Positions 1 through 8,881 of a stretch of DNA of 33,986 nt are shown piece after piece. The notes under the pieces were generated by a model, which did not search any database, had not been told where the DNA came from, and was given only the letters and a program-made list of their open reading frames with translations. This DNA is from Bacteroidota bacterium. GTDB taxonomy: Bacteria; Bacteroidota; Ignavibacteria; Ignavibacteriales; Ignavibacteriaceae. The translations under genes and the position numbers were made by a program. The stretch lies in assembly GCA_022708025.1 (NCBI GenBank), contig JAKIZM010000039.1:1-33986 (forward strand), given 5' to 3'. Position 1 is the first letter of the stretch. The number at the start of each line of letters is the position of its first letter.

Positions 1-293
1 TTTTATGTTTGAGCGAGTCATAGACTTAATCGGTTCTTTGGGTATTTTATTTAAACCTTATTTTGTTATTTAATATTATTGTAAAACTATATCTTTTTAC
101 TTATTAAGTCTAATGGAGCTTGTCGAAGTATGTCACCCTGAGCTTGTCGAAGGGTTAAAATACAATCTTCCATTGACATACTGGTAACCCGAACTTAAAT
201 AACTAATCAAATTTTTCAGAACTCTTAATTATTTATTTACTTTTTATTTCTTAGTTTATCATATTCAATTCTTAGAATATATTAGGTGAAAAT
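1..293. other. Left-edge non-coding stretch carrying a short repeat
   Basis: I see no convincing gene here. Frame 2 is open from base 2 to a stop at 71-73 and could be the last ~23 codons of a gene cut by the window edge, but I do not recognise the peptide. The middle (117-152) holds two copies of a GAGCTTGTCGAAG-type motif (listed separately). The last ~90 bases are very AT-rich and probably contain the promoter of the SppA gene; its ribosome site AGGTGAAAAT lies directly before the ATG at 294. Confidence 0.5.
117..152. repeat. Tandem AGCTTGTCGAAG motif, 24-base period
   Basis: The 12-mer AGCTTGTCGAAG occurs at 117-128 and again at 141-152, so the two copies are exactly 24 bases apart. The second copy sits in the context CACCCTGAGCTTGTCGAAGG, a string I recognise as frequent in intergenic DNA of many Bacteroidota and other environmental genomes. 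A near copy in the opposite orientation (CTTCGACGAGCT, 11 of 12 identical after reverse complement) lies at 23453-23464. It is likely part of a dispersed REP-like family; that is inference from recognition, not from a search. Confidence 0.6.
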
Positions 294-2720
294 ATGTTTA
301 AGAAAATTATTTATATAATTGCCTTTCTGTTACTTGCTGCATTTAATAATGCACAGACTAAATTTCCGTTTTACTATTCACAGAATGAAATGGAATTTGC
401 AACTCCCGGAACTATTCTGTTTGGATTGGGTGGTTATAGTAATCCCGCGATATTGACTTTTGCTGAACAGCCGAACTTATTTTTTACCTGGAATGATCGC
501 AACGCTGATTTTAATGATATTGATAATTATGGTTTGTTTGCATCAATGCCATATATGGGTTTTAGTATGGTTGATAGAAAAGAAAGCGGCTATTCGGTTG
601 TTGATTATAAATTATCTACTGCTTATGGCTCTTCATCTCTTAGTTTTGGTGTTAGTTATGGATGGTCATCCGGAGATGTAAATTATTTTGAAAGATCTAA
701 TCTCTTAACATTGGGGGCTATTTACAGACCGACTAATTTTTTGTCATTCAGCTTGATTGGAAATCTGCCAGCAAAAAATGAGCGCGAGGGAATTATTGGA
801 GTTGGATTAAGACCACTTGATAATTATAATATCACTTTGTTCGGAGATTATCTCTTTACACGAAATATAGTTCCTAATATTGTTAATTGGAGTGCCGGTG
901 CTGTAGTTGAACCAATTGATGGGCTGAGAATAATAGGAAGGTATTTTGAAGGAAAGACATTTAATATTGGTGTGCAGCTTGGATTTGGATCACTCGGGCT
1001 TTCTGCTATCAGTCATTTTAGTGATCAAAAGAAAATCTCATATAACAGCTACGGTATCCGTGTTGGTGCAAAAGACAGAAACATTCTGGATTTGTTTAAA
1101 AGTAATAATTCATATCTCGAAATGAATCTAGGCGGAGGATTAAAATATCAGAGATATAAATTCTTCGATAACTCAAATACTTTATTCGATATTATTGAAC
1201 AGCTTGATGCTGTAATTAAAGATAATTCAGTTTCCGGAATTGCAATCAATCTTTCCGGAACAAACATTAATAAAGAAATGCTTTGGGAACTCCGTGAAAA
1301 ACTTAGAGAGGTGAAATCATACAATAAGAAGGTTTATGTTTATATCGATCGGGCAGGAATTGATATTTATCATTTTGCTTCAGTTGCCGATAAAATTATT
1401 CTTGATCCTATGGGAACAATTTCGTTGGAAGGATACCTTATGGGAAGAACTTTTATGAAGGGCACGCTTGATATGATTGGAATCGGTTTCCACGAGCTCA
1501 GATATTTCAAATACAAATCTGCTGCTGAAAGCTTTTCAAGAGAGGATTACAGCGAAGCTGATCGTGAACAAAGACAAAAACTTGTTGATGAAAATTATAA
1601 ATTAGCTCAGCGCGATATTTGTGAAGGAAGGAAATTTACACCCTCATACTTTGATAAACTTGTTGATAGTAGTTTTATATTTTTACCCGAAGACGCAATT
1701 AGCTTAAAGCTTGTTGATACACTTGCAAGATGGAGCGATATAACAGAAATTATAAATAAGTATGAGATAAATAATAAAAGCCTTATTTCTGCCCCTTCAC
1801 TCGATAAATTTTCACAACCCGATGATTATTGGGGTTCTAAGCCAAAGATTGCTGTTATTTATGCTATTGGCGGAACAAGTATGAATGATGGAATAAATGC
1901 TAGATCTCTTGTTAAATATGTTGAAGCTGCTGTCAACAGTAATAATGTTAAAGCAATTGTTCTTCGTGTGGATTCACCGGGCGGTGATGCACTTGCTGCT
2001 GATCTTATTGCGGAAGTATTAAGAAAAGGGAAGGGGAAAAAACCAATTATTGTTTCTCAGGGTTATGTTGCTGCTTCAGGTGGTTATTGGCTTTCGATGT
2101 ATGCGGATACAATTATTGCTGCTCCAAATACAATAACTGGCTCGATCGGAGTGATCGGGTCTTTTATTTTCAATAAAACTTTTAAACAGGAAATTGGTTT
2201 AACTACAGACTTTGTTAAGAAAGGAAAATTTGCTGATCTTGGTTTTGGTGCAACGCTTCCTTTAATAGGTGTTTCTTTACCTGATCGCGATTTTACTGAT
2301 AATGAACTAAGAATTGCTGAGACGGGAATTAAAACTTTGTATAAAGGTTTTGTTGATAAGGTTGCATTTGGCAGAAAAAAATCTTTTTCTGAAATTGAAG
2401 AAATTGCACAGGGAAGAGTATGGTCCGGCAGTGACGGATTAAATATTGGTCTTGTTGATATGCTTGGCGGACTTGATACTGCAATTAAAATAGCACTGCA
2501 AAAATCAGGACTGATAGATAAAGAATATGAAATTATCGAATTACCTGAACGAGGCTGGTTTGATTTTGGTTCATTATTACCGAGCTTTTTTGGTATTGAA
2601 CAAAGAATAAGTGAAGATCCATTTATCAGGGACCTAAAATTCCGTTTGCAGTATAACGGAATTCCAATGCCTTTACTTCCTTTTGATTATATCGATGAAA
2701 ATATGATGTTTGATAAATAA
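294..2720 (+). CDS. sppA: Signal peptide peptidase SppA with N-terminal outer-membrane-barrel-like domain
   Basis: 808 aa. A signal peptide (about residues 1-20, ending FNNAQ) is followed by about 240 residues (25-260) of alternating hydrophobic strands and Gly/Asn/Asp turns, ending YGIRVGAK, which look like a PorV/FadL-like beta-barrel. From ~270 it matches the long, tandem-repeat (67K) SppA: the N-terminal half carries the general base Lys408 in YKSA and the C-terminal half the nucleophile Ser595 in AASGGYW. The 187-residue gap is close to the Lys209/Ser409 spacing of E. coli SppA. SppA cleaves leftover signal peptides in the membrane. Here the usual N-terminal membrane helix is replaced by signal peptide plus barrel, so the protease may be tethered to the outer membrane (inference). 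The start is set by the AGGTGAAAAT ribosome site. No partner gene is adjacent; the next gene converges. Confidence 0.9.
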   Translation: MFKKIIYIIAFLLLAAFNNAQTKFPFYYSQNEMEFATPGTILFGLGGYSNPAILTFAEQPNLFFTWNDRNADFNDIDNYGLFASMPYMGFSMVDRKESGYSVVDYKLSTAYGSSSLSFGVSYGWSSGDVNYFERSNLLTLGAIYRPTNFLSFSLIGNLPAKNEREGIIGVGLRPLDNYNITLFGDYLFTRNIVPNIVNWSAGAVVEPIDGLRIIGRYFEGKTFNIGVQLGFGSLGLSAISHFSDQKKISYNSYGIRVGAKDRNILDLFKSNNSYLEMNLGGGLKYQRYKFFDNSNTLFDIIEQLDAVIKDNSVSGIAINLSGTNINKEMLWELREKLREVKSYNKKVYVYIDRAGIDIYHFASVADKIILDPMGTISLEGYLMGRTFMKGTLDMIGIGFHELRYFKYKSAAESFSREDYSEADREQRQKLVDENYKLAQRDICEGRKFTPSYFDKLVDSSFIFLPEDAISLKLVDTLARWSDITEIINKYEINNKSLISAPSLDKFSQPDDYWGSKPKIAVIYAIGGTSMNDGINARSLVKYVEAAVNSNNVKAIVLRVDSPGGDALAADLIAEVLRKGKGKKPIIVSQGYVAASGGYWLSMYADTIIAAPNTITGSIGVIGSFIFNKTFKQEIGLTTDFVKKGKFADLGFGATLPLIGVSLPDRDFTDNELRIAETGIKTLYKGFVDKVAFGRKKSFSEIEEIAQGRVWSGSDGLNIGLVDMLGGLDTAIKIALQKSGLIDKEYEIIELPERGWFDFGSLLPSFFGIEQRISEDPFIRDLKFRLQYNGIPMPLLPFDYIDENMMFDK

Positions 2721-2765
2721 TATGTTTGTTGTGTTCTAAGTTGAACAAAATTATTATTCATACTT

Positions 2766-2791
2766 TATAAGGGAGGGGCCTTATATAATTA
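2766..2791 (+). terminator. Hairpin terminator after SppA
   Basis: TATAAGG (2766-2772) pairs perfectly with CCTTATA (2779-2785) around a GAGGGG loop, and is followed by an A/T-rich run ending in six Ts. It lies between the convergent SppA and HEAT-repeat genes. The T-run overlaps the last codons of the minus-strand gene. The stem is short but well placed. Confidence 0.55.
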
Positions 2792-3301
2792 TTATTTTTT
2801 CAATAGTTCAATAACTAATGGTATTGCACTTGCTGCCCACTCAGAATTTTTCAATGCCGATAATAATTTCTCAGTCGGAAATCCTTCCGGAAGCTCGTTG
2901 TTTTCCCGCAGATCATAAAAAACATGATGAACGCCTTCTAAAATAAAAACAGAGTCTGATTTCTTTGTCAGTGTTTCCAGAAGCGGTTTAATAGAGTGCT
3001 TACCAAGTTTAATAAGTCCTTCTGCAGCAATCCAGCGAACACCTACTACGTCATCTTCCAGAGCCTGAATTAATAATGGTATAGTAACCGGATCCCCAAT
3101 CTCTGCTAATGTTTTCACTGCTTCCCAGCGATAAATGTGTTTGTGGTTACTTACAAGTGCAGCTAAATAATCTATCGAATCCTTGCCTATTTTAACTAAT
3201 GCCTCACGCGCTTTTTGTCTTTCTGATCCGTTATTACTTTCAAGTTTGCTGATTAGTTTTTTTATTTCAGCGTCGTTTGATTTTTTACTTTTATTTTCCA
3301 T
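2792..3301 (-). CDS. HEAT-repeat protein
   Basis: 169 aa, soluble, Lys-rich at the N terminus (MENKSKKSND). From residue 12 there are about four HEAT/PBS-lyase-type helical repeats, visible in segments such as ALVKIGKDSIDYLAALV, AVKTLAEIGDPVTIPLLIQAL and AAEGLIKLGKHSIKPLLETL. Such repeats form a curved scaffold for protein contact, and I see no enzyme motif. It starts 19 bases after the stop of the P-type ATPase gene on the same strand, so the two are very probably co-transcribed. A role as a binding partner or regulator of the pump is a guess from that position. A scaffold for another target is equally possible. Confidence 0.8.
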   Translation of the reverse strand: MENKSKKSNDAEIKKLISKLESNNGSERQKAREALVKIGKDSIDYLAALVSNHKHIYRWEAVKTLAEIGDPVTIPLLIQALEDDVVGVRWIAAEGLIKLGKHSIKPLLETLTKKSDSVFILEGVHHVFYDLRENNELPEGFPTEKLLSALKNSEWAASAIPLVIELLKK

Positions 3302-3320
3302 TTCTTAACCTTTGATAATT

Positions 3321-5774
3321 TTAATTTTTAAATTTTATATCCTGATGATCTAATACTTTATAAATTTTTACTTTCAGAAAGTCAGTAATTAAAAAAGCTG
3401 CCAATGCATATCCCCATACAAACAAAGCTAGTTCCCAGGAAATCGGAGAAATAAACAGTCCATACACTGCTACTAAAGTAGCAAGAATTTTTGTAATAAC
3501 TGCAGCCCAAAACATAGTTGCACTTGGTCTAATAGACCAAAAAGGACCGCGAGTTCTGGTAATAAAGATTGTTAAGTGTCCTGCTATTGCAAGTTTAAGA
3601 AAAATAAAAGTCTGGATTGATTCTTTTGATAAATGCAGCATTTCCTGTGCGATATAAAATATACCGAACGAACTGATTACCCCAATAAAACCAAGAAATG
3701 TAGCCATACTCAAAATAATTCTCATATCCCATTTCTCCGGTTCATTGGAATATCTGACATTATCAAAGGCAATAGCCATTATGGGTGCATCATTAAATAA
3801 AGCAAGAAGCACAATCATTATTGCTGTTACAGGATAAAAGTTGAAAACAATTATTGTAAGTGCTATAAAAAACAGAACGCGGATAGTTTCTGTTATCCTG
3901 TAAATTGCAAAGCTATTCATTCGTTGGAATATTTTGCGGCTCTCTTTTAAAGCATCAATAATAACAGAAAGACCCGGCAAAGTCAGAACTATTGCTGCTG
4001 CGGATTTTGCGGCATCAGTTGCTCCTGCCACAGCAATCCCAACATCAGCTTTTTTGAGTGCTGGCGAATCATTTACACCATCACCCGTCATTCCTACTAT
4101 GTGCCTGGCTTCCTGAAGCAGCTCAACAATCCTGTATTTATGTTCAGGGAAAACCTGAGCGAAACCATCTGATGATTCTATGATTTTAATCGCCTCTTTT
4201 TCAGATTTATCTGCAAATGCGGAGGCTTCCTGAATATTAGTTTTGAGATTAACTTTTTTAGCAATTTGTTTTGCAATGGCAGTGTGATCTCCGGTGATCA
4301 TCTTGATCCTTACACCCATATCGAGTGCAGCTTTAATTGTTTCAGCAGAGTCATCTCTTGGTGGATCATAAAGAGGAATCAGTCCAACATATTCCCACTT
4401 GCCGTTATCATTTGTTTTTGCTGTTCCTAAAGTTCTGAAACCATTAGAGGCAAATTCATCAACCTGTTTATTAACAAGCACAGATGTTTTTTCTTTTTCA
4501 GTATTTTCCAACAGCTCTAATATTACCTGAGGCGCTCCTTTGGTAATTTTAAATGTTTTATTATTTCTATCAGATACAGTTACTTCGCATCTTTTTATTA
4601 TTGGGTCAAAGGGTTTAAATTCTTTTATTTGATATGATGTGAGTTTATCTGATAATGTACTAACAGACTTTACTTTTTGGATGATAGCAGTATCAATAGG
4701 ATCTTTATCTTCTTCCCTTGATGCAAGGGATGCAAGAAGTAAAACATCATCAGAAGAAAAGTTTTTTAATGGGCTTACATCTGCAAGAGTAAGCTCGTTT
4801 TTTGTAATTGTTCCTGTTTTATCCGAACATAGAATATCCATTCCTGCCATTTCTTCAATTGCAACCAATTTGCTTACAATTGTTTTTTTCTTTGCCAGAA
4901 AAGAAGCGCCGACTGCCATTGTAACAGATAATACTGCTGGTAGGGCAACCGGAATAGCAGCAATTGTTAATACAAGACCAAACTGCAGTGTATCTAAGAA
5001 AGGCTGATGCCTGTAAAATGATACTAAAAAAATTATCGTGATTATAAAAGTAGCAAGAATAATTAAGTAATGACTGATTTTTATAATGGCTTTTTGAAAA
5101 TGGCTGATTGTTTTTGCTTCTTCAACAAGTTTAGCTGTTTTACCAAAAAATGTATTTAGTCCGGTTGCTACAACTAAACCATCCATTTCACCTTGTTTTA
5201 CTATTGCCCCTGAATATGCCATATCTGATTTATGTTTTTCAACAGGTAAAGATTCACCTGTTAAAGCAGATTCATCAATTGAAATATATTCACCTGAAAA
5301 AAGTTTAATATCAGCTGGTACAACATCTCCCAATCTTATACGAACAACATCGCCCGGAACAAGCTCTCTGGCAGCAATACTATTCCAGTTTCCATTTCGC
5401 TTAACCCGTGCATTAAGAGCAAGTTTTTGTTTGAGCAAACTAATAGCATCATCTGCTTTATATTCCTGCCAGAATCCTACAATGGCATTTAGTAAAAGCA
5501 GTGCAAAGATTATCCAAAAGTCTTCCCAATGTTGAATTACTGCAGATAGGATTGCAGCAAATTCGATCATCCAGGGAATCGGTCCCCAAAAGTAACTTAG
5601 AATTTTTAAGAACGGATTTAGTTTTTTTTCTTCAATCTCATTATAACCGTATAGTTGAATTCGTTCTTTAACAGATGATTCAGAAATCCCGGATTCACCC
5701 GATTCAAATTTTTTGAATGAATCTTCAACAGAAAGTTTTTTTCCCTCATCGCTGCTTAAAATTTCTTTTTTCAT
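3321..5774 (-). CDS. Plasma-membrane proton-pumping P-type ATPase (P3A)
   Basis: 817 aa from the ATG at 5774, of a size usual for prokaryotic P3A pumps. The ATP-driven pump exports H+ from the cytoplasm. Numbered from the upstream ATG (5780), it has the actuator motif LTGES (173-177), PVALP in TM4 (277-281), the phosphorylated Asp320 in DKTGT, and the hinge TGDGVNDSPAL. The TM6 segment ALFNDAPIM matches the Asn-Asp pair of plant AHA2 that holds the proton-acceptor Asp684. It lacks the metal-binding domains and Cys-Pro-Cys motif of metal pumps, and the sequence reads as H+-ATPase rather than Ca2+. An AAGGA site lies 2 bases before the ATG at 5780 but 8 bases before the ATG at 5774, so I prefer the second. 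A HEAT-repeat gene follows closely. A 13-base palindrome lies just upstream. Confidence 0.92.
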   Translation of the reverse strand: MKKEILSSDEGKKLSVEDSFKKFESGESGISESSVKERIQLYGYNEIEEKKLNPFLKILSYFWGPIPWMIEFAAILSAVIQHWEDFWIIFALLLLNAIVGFWQEYKADDAISLLKQKLALNARVKRNGNWNSIAARELVPGDVVRIRLGDVVPADIKLFSGEYISIDESALTGESLPVEKHKSDMAYSGAIVKQGEMDGLVVATGLNTFFGKTAKLVEEAKTISHFQKAIIKISHYLIILATFIITIIFLVSFYRHQPFLDTLQFGLVLTIAAIPVALPAVLSVTMAVGASFLAKKKTIVSKLVAIEEMAGMDILCSDKTGTITKNELTLADVSPLKNFSSDDVLLLASLASREEDKDPIDTAIIQKVKSVSTLSDKLTSYQIKEFKPFDPIIKRCEVTVSDRNNKTFKITKGAPQVILELLENTEKEKTSVLVNKQVDEFASNGFRTLGTAKTNDNGKWEYVGLIPLYDPPRDDSAETIKAALDMGVRIKMITGDHTAIAKQIAKKVNLKTNIQEASAFADKSEKEAIKIIESSDGFAQVFPEHKYRIVELLQEARHIVGMTGDGVNDSPALKKADVGIAVAGATDAAKSAAAIVLTLPGLSVIIDALKESRKIFQRMNSFAIYRITETIRVLFFIALTIIVFNFYPVTAIMIVLLALFNDAPIMAIAFDNVRYSNEPEKWDMRIILSMATFLGFIGVISSFGIFYIAQEMLHLSKESIQTFIFLKLAIAGHLTIFITRTRGPFWSIRPSATMFWAAVITKILATLVAVYGLFISPISWELALFVWGYALAAFLITDFLKVKIYKVLDHQDIKFKN

Positions 5775-5800
5775 TTTCATTGTCCTTTTTAGCTATATCT

Positions 5801-5813
5801 GATTGTAACAATC
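5801..5813. promoter_or_regulatory. 13-base palindrome upstream of the H+-ATPase gene
   Basis: GATTGTAACAATC is a perfect dyad (six-base arms around one central A), 21-33 bases before the ATPase start codons. The position would suit an operator overlapping the promoter or 5' leader. I cannot assign it to a regulator family. In AT-rich DNA a six-base dyad can occur by chance. Confidence 0.35.
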
Positions 5814-5977
5814 TAAATCAAGACTTTTAATAATATTTCTAAAAGATGATTTTATATGTAGAACAAATTAAAAAAAATCTTGTTAATTCAAGGTTAGTAA
5901 AATCAAAGTAAATTAAAATCATTGGTTAAACCCGATTATAAAGAAAAAAATATGTGGGAAGTAAAGATTCTCTTTGC

Positions 5978-6026
5978 GTTCAGGTGTCTTTGCGTGGAAT
6001 TTTCCTCTCATGCAAAGACACCGAAC
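5978..6026 (-). repeat. Long imperfect hairpin with TTTGCGT repeats after the carboxypeptidase gene
   Basis: GGTGTCTTTGC (5983-5993) pairs perfectly with GCAAAGACACC (6012-6022). The stem extends by GTTC (5978-5981) with GAAC (6023-6026) across one bulged A. The left arm also contains a direct repeat, TCTTTGCGT at 5971-5979 and 5988-5996. Motifs of the type ACGCAAAGAC are common dispersed intergenic repeats in environmental bacteria. It begins nine bases past the stop codon of the minus-strand carboxypeptidase gene, so it may also end that transcript or stabilise its 3' end, although no T-run directly follows the stem. Confidence 0.6.
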
Positions 6027-6034
6027 TGCTGAGT

Positions 6035-8725
6035 TTATTTCAAAAGAATCATTTTACGGGTTGCTGTAAAATTGCCGGATTTAATTGTGTATAAATATAC
6101 TCCCGAAGTTAGAGCGGAAGCATTGAATTTTATTGTATGTTTTCCACTTTCCATAAATTCATTAACAAGTGTTGCAACTTCTGATCCGAGTATATTATAA
6201 ATTTTTAATGTTACATAATCTAATTTAGCAAGTGCAAAAGAGATTTCTGTTTCAGGATTAAATGGATTTGGAAAATTTTGTGAAAGAGAATATTCCCTGA
6301 CAACATTAAAATCAACTTCAACAGCATTAAATACTTTTGTCGTTCCATCGAGATCGATTTGTCTTAATCTGTAATAAGATTTTCCCTCAACAGGATTTAG
6401 ATCTGTAAAATTATATGATGATTTTTCGGTTGTTGTTCCTTTCCCGGGAACGAATCCGATCTTTTGCCAACCGGAATTATTATTAGCAGATCTTCTTTCA
6501 ATATCAAATCCAACATTGTTTGTTTCGCTTGAAGTTGACCAATTTAAAAGAATATTATTGTTTTGCATTAATGCTGTGAAAGAGTTTAATTCAACAGGAA
6601 TAATTCCGTAAACTACAACACCAATATCATCAACATACCATCCGTCTCTTGTAACTGATACGTCGCTTTTAAGTTCAAATCTAAGTTTAACCTGACTAGT
6701 ATTATAGTTAGAGAGATCCATTATTTCATTCACCCAGGTAGATTGCAATCCGCTGTAAACAGGTTGACCTGAAGGTTGAAATGAACCACTGCCGGGTTTT
6801 GTATAGTTTCCGGAAAGAGGAGTAAATGTGCTTCCATTATTTGTGGAAACCTTAACCTGTCCGTAATCCCAGCCTGATTCCATATCAAATCTTGTCCAGA
6901 ACGATAATTTCGGATAATTATTTGAGCTCAGATCAATTGCATTTTTTAATGTCATCGTAACAGTTGCATTGTTAGTATAGTTTCCGTTCTTACTATCTGT
7001 AAATGATGTTGGAGCAGAATGATATGAAAGTGTCGTTGCTTCCCATTTAGGGCTTGAAGCCGGTGAACTGGTAACATCCCATAATATCAACGGATCATTT
7101 GTTGAATCAGCAAATGCAAGGATTGGAACACCGGTAATAAAACTTAATGTATCAACAAACATTACTGTTCCGGAAGAAGATATTGTCAGCATCATCTTTA
7201 CCTGAACATCTGCCGCAATTGTTTCTCCTATAGTGAAAGAAAAATTCTGATTGTTGTTTACTGTAGTTCTTGCCGGAACATTTCCAACATTAATTGTATT
7301 TGTATTAATTGTAATAAGCGGATTATCTGAACTAAGTGATAATGTAATATTTGATGCATTACTCAATCCTTTATTTCTCAGTTTAGGTATAATTAAACTG
7401 ACATTATCACCGGGGTTAAAATATTGTTGAGAAAAATGTGGATTGATTGGTAAAACAAAATCGCCTGCAACATAAGCATAATAAATATTAGGCATTAAGT
7501 TTTCGATTGCTAACGGAAATATCTCTGATTGACTTGGCCAGAATCCTGTGCTTCCGACTTCCGGAGTCATTGCAAATATTTTTCCGTGATTTAATACTGT
7601 GTCACCATCATAAAAATAATCATCACTGTTTCCGCGTGTACTGTATCCAACTGTCTGCTGATCTGTTCCATATTCATAACCATTATAAGCCGTCATATCT
7701 CTGGCAAACTCACGAAATGTAGCTGAATCGGGAGTTTCCATTTCCAATGCACCATAAGGATAAATTAGTAAGTTACTGTATGTATGATAGTTCAAAGCGT
7801 TTTTAAAATATCTTGTTGCTAAAAAATCCCTTAGGTTTGCGGTTTCAGGTTCAGAAAACGGAGCAGTTCCTCTGTATGTATCGCTGGAGGGTACAGTGCT
7901 TGAACCTCCATTTGGAGCATTCCAGTAAGCATAAGGTCCGAAATTTCTGTTTAGATCAATACCATAACTTCCACCGTTGTTTTTCCTGTTTTTTCTCCAC
8001 ATTCCACCGCCGCTTGGATTTGTGCTTCTGTTATATTCATATCCATCCGGATTTAAAACCGGAATAAAAAACATCTCTCTGTTATCAACAAGATATTGAA
8101 CAGATGGATCGGTGTTATAATTTTCAAGAAGATAATACATAAAATATATCATCTGCATCATACTCTGTGGCTCACGCGCATGAATAAGTGCTGTATAAAG
8201 AACTTCCGGTTCGTCTTCATCAATATCAGGATTATCGGATATCTTAACCATATAGGTTGGTCTGTTTTCAACTGTGTTTCCGATGGATACTTTTGATGAA
8301 ATAAGATTTGGATATTTTTGTCTCATACTATCAAGCTGGGCGTAAACTTCAGCAAGAGTGTAAAAGCCGCCCATCGAACCAAATCCAAAGCCTTCTACTC
8401 CATATTTTTCCTTGCTCTCTCTTATGATTGAAGCTTTTTCAGATTCCGTGAGTGAGGGAAGTTTAGAGTAATATTCAAACCAATCATCTATCAATATTCT
8501 GTACCTGAAGTTTGTCATCTGCAGCTTTTGAAAATCCTCGTCACTTAAAAAGACTTTAATTGAATTATCTTTTGTAAGATGCGGATGGTCGAATTGCAAA
8601 CCAATATTCTGTAACTCTGTAATATCCTGCAGAGTCTGAATTTTGATTTCAACTTGTTTATAATTTTGCGGTAAACTACTTGCAATAAACAAGAGTGATA
8701 ACAGAAGAGTTAATAGATATTTCAT
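6035..8725 (-). CDS. Secreted M14 zinc carboxypeptidase with type IX sorting domain
   Basis: 896 aa from the ATG at 8725, preceded by AAAGG at good spacing. The frame stays open to 8791, but only the 8725 start gives a clean signal peptide (KYLLTLLLSLLFIASSLPQ). Order: signal peptide; prodomain (~25-90); M14 domain (~120-425) with zinc ligands His182 and Glu185 in HAREP and His314 in NYHTY, substrate-binding Asn259-Arg260 in LNRNF, and catalytic Glu389 in TPEVG; a CARDB-like Ig segment (~430-530); a MAM/immune-inhibitor-A-like jellyroll (~550-705, ending DGWYVDDIGV); a short FN3-like module; and a Por-secretion tail (~811-896, NFPNPFNPETEI ... GVYLY). It is exported by Sec, moved across the outer membrane by T9SS, and probably trims peptides from extracellular protein. 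No T9SS machinery genes are in the window. Confidence 0.93.
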   Translation of the reverse strand: MKYLLTLLLSLLFIASSLPQNYKQVEIKIQTLQDITELQNIGLQFDHPHLTKDNSIKVFLSDEDFQKLQMTNFRYRILIDDWFEYYSKLPSLTESEKASIIRESKEKYGVEGFGFGSMGGFYTLAEVYAQLDSMRQKYPNLISSKVSIGNTVENRPTYMVKISDNPDIDEDEPEVLYTALIHAREPQSMMQMIYFMYYLLENYNTDPSVQYLVDNREMFFIPVLNPDGYEYNRSTNPSGGGMWRKNRKNNGGSYGIDLNRNFGPYAYWNAPNGGSSTVPSSDTYRGTAPFSEPETANLRDFLATRYFKNALNYHTYSNLLIYPYGALEMETPDSATFREFARDMTAYNGYEYGTDQQTVGYSTRGNSDDYFYDGDTVLNHGKIFAMTPEVGSTGFWPSQSEIFPLAIENLMPNIYYAYVAGDFVLPINPHFSQQYFNPGDNVSLIIPKLRNKGLSNASNITLSLSSDNPLITINTNTINVGNVPARTTVNNNQNFSFTIGETIAADVQVKMMLTISSSGTVMFVDTLSFITGVPILAFADSTNDPLILWDVTSSPASSPKWEATTLSYHSAPTSFTDSKNGNYTNNATVTMTLKNAIDLSSNNYPKLSFWTRFDMESGWDYGQVKVSTNNGSTFTPLSGNYTKPGSGSFQPSGQPVYSGLQSTWVNEIMDLSNYNTSQVKLRFELKSDVSVTRDGWYVDDIGVVVYGIIPVELNSFTALMQNNNILLNWSTSSETNNVGFDIERRSANNNSGWQKIGFVPGKGTTTEKSSYNFTDLNPVEGKSYYRLRQIDLDGTTKVFNAVEVDFNVVREYSLSQNFPNPFNPETEISFALAKLDYVTLKIYNILGSEVATLVNEFMESGKHTIKFNASALTSGVYLYTIKSGNFTATRKMILLK

Positions 8726-8881
8726 ATAGTACCTTTGAAGAAAATAGATTATTAATAAATTTAAATTACAAGATATTTTTGAATACTGCACACTTTATTT
8801 TATAATTGCGAACTATCAGGTATAACAAATGATCGTAAAACAGTAAAAATTAAAAGTTTTAGAATATAAAGGATAAAAATA

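Noticed and set aside
2..73. Open frame ending at 71-73 as the tail of an upstream gene
   Set aside because: Only ~23 codons and not recognisable; it stays a possibility, not a called gene.
4639..5007. 122-codon plus-strand open frame inside the proton ATPase gene
   Set aside because: It lies fully inside a strongly supported gene in the opposite direction, has no recognisable domain, and is a composition shadow.
3321..5774. Calcium or heavy-metal P-type ATPase
   Set aside because: No N-terminal metal-binding domain or CPC motif, and the TM6 NDA motif agrees with proton pumps.
8726..8791. 22-codon upstream extension of the carboxypeptidase
   Set aside because: It would bury the signal peptide; AAAGG precedes the 8725 ATG.
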